Source: Chitinophagaceae bacterium (GTDB lineage Bacteria; Bacteroidota; Bacteroidia; Chitinophagales; Chitinophagaceae). Taken from it: 64,000 nucleotides of DNA. This document shows positions 63,347 to 64,000 of this stretch, piece after piece. The stretch lies in NCBI GenBank assembly GCA_947459295.1, contig CANHCY010000008.1:1-64000 (forward strand). Direction: 5' to 3'. Below the pieces are notes generated by a model, which saw only the letters and a program-made list of their open reading frames with translations, had not been told where the DNA came from and ran no database searches. Position 1 is the stretch's first letter. The number at the start of each line of letters is the position of its first letter. The translations under genes and the position numbers were made by a program.

Positions 63347-64000
63347 CTAATCATTTTTTACAACCTCGTAGTGCGCATATTTCTTTTTGGCTCTTTTTGT
63401 GGTGTTTTCAAGTATGCCCAACCAGTATAATAAATAGATAATGGGGGTTATTGGAAAGCGAAGTAAATCATAAAAATACCGTTCTCTTATATAGGTGATT
63501 TTTACTAGTTTCTCCAGAAAAAAATCGGCATGTTTTTTTGCTAAATAGCGGTGTATCATTACCGTTCTTTCTTTGTTATCAAACGCTGAAATCATTGAAT
63601 TTGGCACGATACGATAATAGTATAATTTTTCATTTATAAAATGAAAGACAAAATTATTTTTTGATGCAGCAATCCAAAAATCCCAGTCTTCGAAACCATA
63701 TGATGGCATAAACGCATCGTAACCACCATTTTTAATCCATACCTCTTTTCTAAAAATTGCACAAGCGTCTGCGCAGTTTCCTGTAACAAGTCCTAAATCA
63801 TCAAATGGACGCACTTTAAATTGACGATTTTTTATTGAAGTATCACCAAAAAATACTGGAGCCGCATATACAATATCGGCCTGATTTTTTTCGAGTATAG
63901 GGACCGCTTTATTTATATAATCAGGATTTAACTTATTATCCGCATCTAATGGTAAAATGTATTTCCCAACTGCTATTTCGATACCTGTATTACGCGCCTT
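63347..64000 (-). CDS. Family 2 glycosyltransferase, truncated by the window edge
   Basis: The frame is open to position 64000, so the gene continues beyond the window; only the C-terminal 218 residues are seen. Reading inward from the edge, KARNTGIEIAVGKYILPLDADN shows the GT-A arrangement with the DxD-like metal motif, followed by the acceptor-side GFEDWDFWIA, a Glu-Asp pair characteristic of GT2. A GTG at 63814 is an internal codon and not the start. It probably transfers a sugar to surface polysaccharide or lipid. No membrane segment lies in the visible part. Confidence 0.88.
   Translation of the reverse strand, partial: KARNTGIEIAVGKYILPLDADNKLNPDYINKAVPILEKNQADIVYAAPVFFGDTSIKNRQFKVRPFDDLGLVTGNCADACAIFRKEVWIKNGGYDAFMPSYGFEDWDFWIAASKNNFVFHFINEKLYYYRIVPNSMISAFDNKERTVMIHRYLAKKHADFFLEKLVKITYIRERYFYDLLRFPITPIIYLLYWLGILENTTKRAKKKYAHYEVVKND

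Noticed and set aside
63347-63814. Short independent gene starting at 63814
   Set aside because: The frame stays open to the window edge and encodes the upstream part of a family 2 glycosyltransferase, so the codon at 63814 is internal.
1-64000. CRISPR arrays, insertion sequences, rRNA or tRNA genes
   Set aside because: Reading through the window showed no regularly spaced direct repeats, transposase motifs with terminal repeats, or structural RNA genes.

Overview
The window looks like a chromosomal segment of a Bacteroidota bacterium, most likely a Chitinophagaceae relative. The reasons are its low G+C, the many Sec-exported proteins and lipoproteins, the TonB receptor with an N-terminal carboxypeptidase-like domain, PorT-type barrels, paired fucosidases, and candidate TAnnTTTG-type promoter boxes close to start codons. 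The family-level placement is an inference. No rRNA, tRNA, CRISPR array, insertion sequence or prophage was recognised.

Layout. 0.1-3.7 kb: aromatic amino acid catabolism (FAH-family hydrolase, flavin reductase, convergent long phenylalanine 4-hydroxylase). 3.8-8.0 kb: minus-strand unit of a cytochrome-c-containing PQQ dehydrogenase, an exported nuclease and a di-haem peroxidase. 8.1-12.0 kb: metal-uptake-like unit (small His/Cys protein, ZnuD-like TonB receptor, lipoprotein, outer-membrane barrel) closed by a strong terminator. 12.0-13.8 kb: a second quinoprotein with a cytochrome c domain. 13.8-20.5 kb: a divergent catabolic locus in which nearly every enzyme carries an export signal: amidohydrolase/deacetylase, a lactonase-RidA fusion, a second RidA, a SelA-like PLP enzyme, an RraA-family protein and a BASS transporter. 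20.5-26.3 kb: CBM9-like protein, GH95 and GH29 fucosidases, Na/Pi cotransporter. 26.3-28.9 kb: small housekeeping genes (HMCES/YedK, DJ-1/PfpI, small secreted proteins). 29.1-35.2 kb: complete tripartite RND efflux operon. 35.2-37.3 kb: LysR regulator divergent from a 62-aa membrane peptide and an SbtA-type bicarbonate transporter, with a perfect inverted repeat between them. 37.4-41.2 kb: M24 peptidase, then a minus-strand methyltransferase / zinc alcohol dehydrogenase / PepSY unit. 42.7-47.3 kb: sulfatase, GH43/GH117-like protein, SGNH esterase and alpha/beta esterase, a compact sulfated or acylated glycan module without SusC/SusD.

47.4-58.4 kb is a visibly more AT-rich block of twelve genes, about half to two-thirds of them related to peptidoglycan: two L,D-transpeptidases, an NlpC/P60-like amidase, a YiiX-like hydrolase, an M15-like peptidase, a muramidase-like protein, a CapA-like phosphoesterase and a penicillin-binding-protein homologue whose catalytic Ser and Lys are replaced by Gly and Ile. 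A membrane zincin, two lipoproteins and an FG-GAP propeller are interleaved. No secretion apparatus accompanies it. With the exported PLP/RidA/RraA locus, this block is the best candidate for an undescribed system. 58.4-64.0 kb: exported S9 and M28 peptidases, a GDSL lipoprotein, and a family 2 glycosyltransferase cut by the window edge.

All assignments come from reading motifs and gene order; no database search was run.
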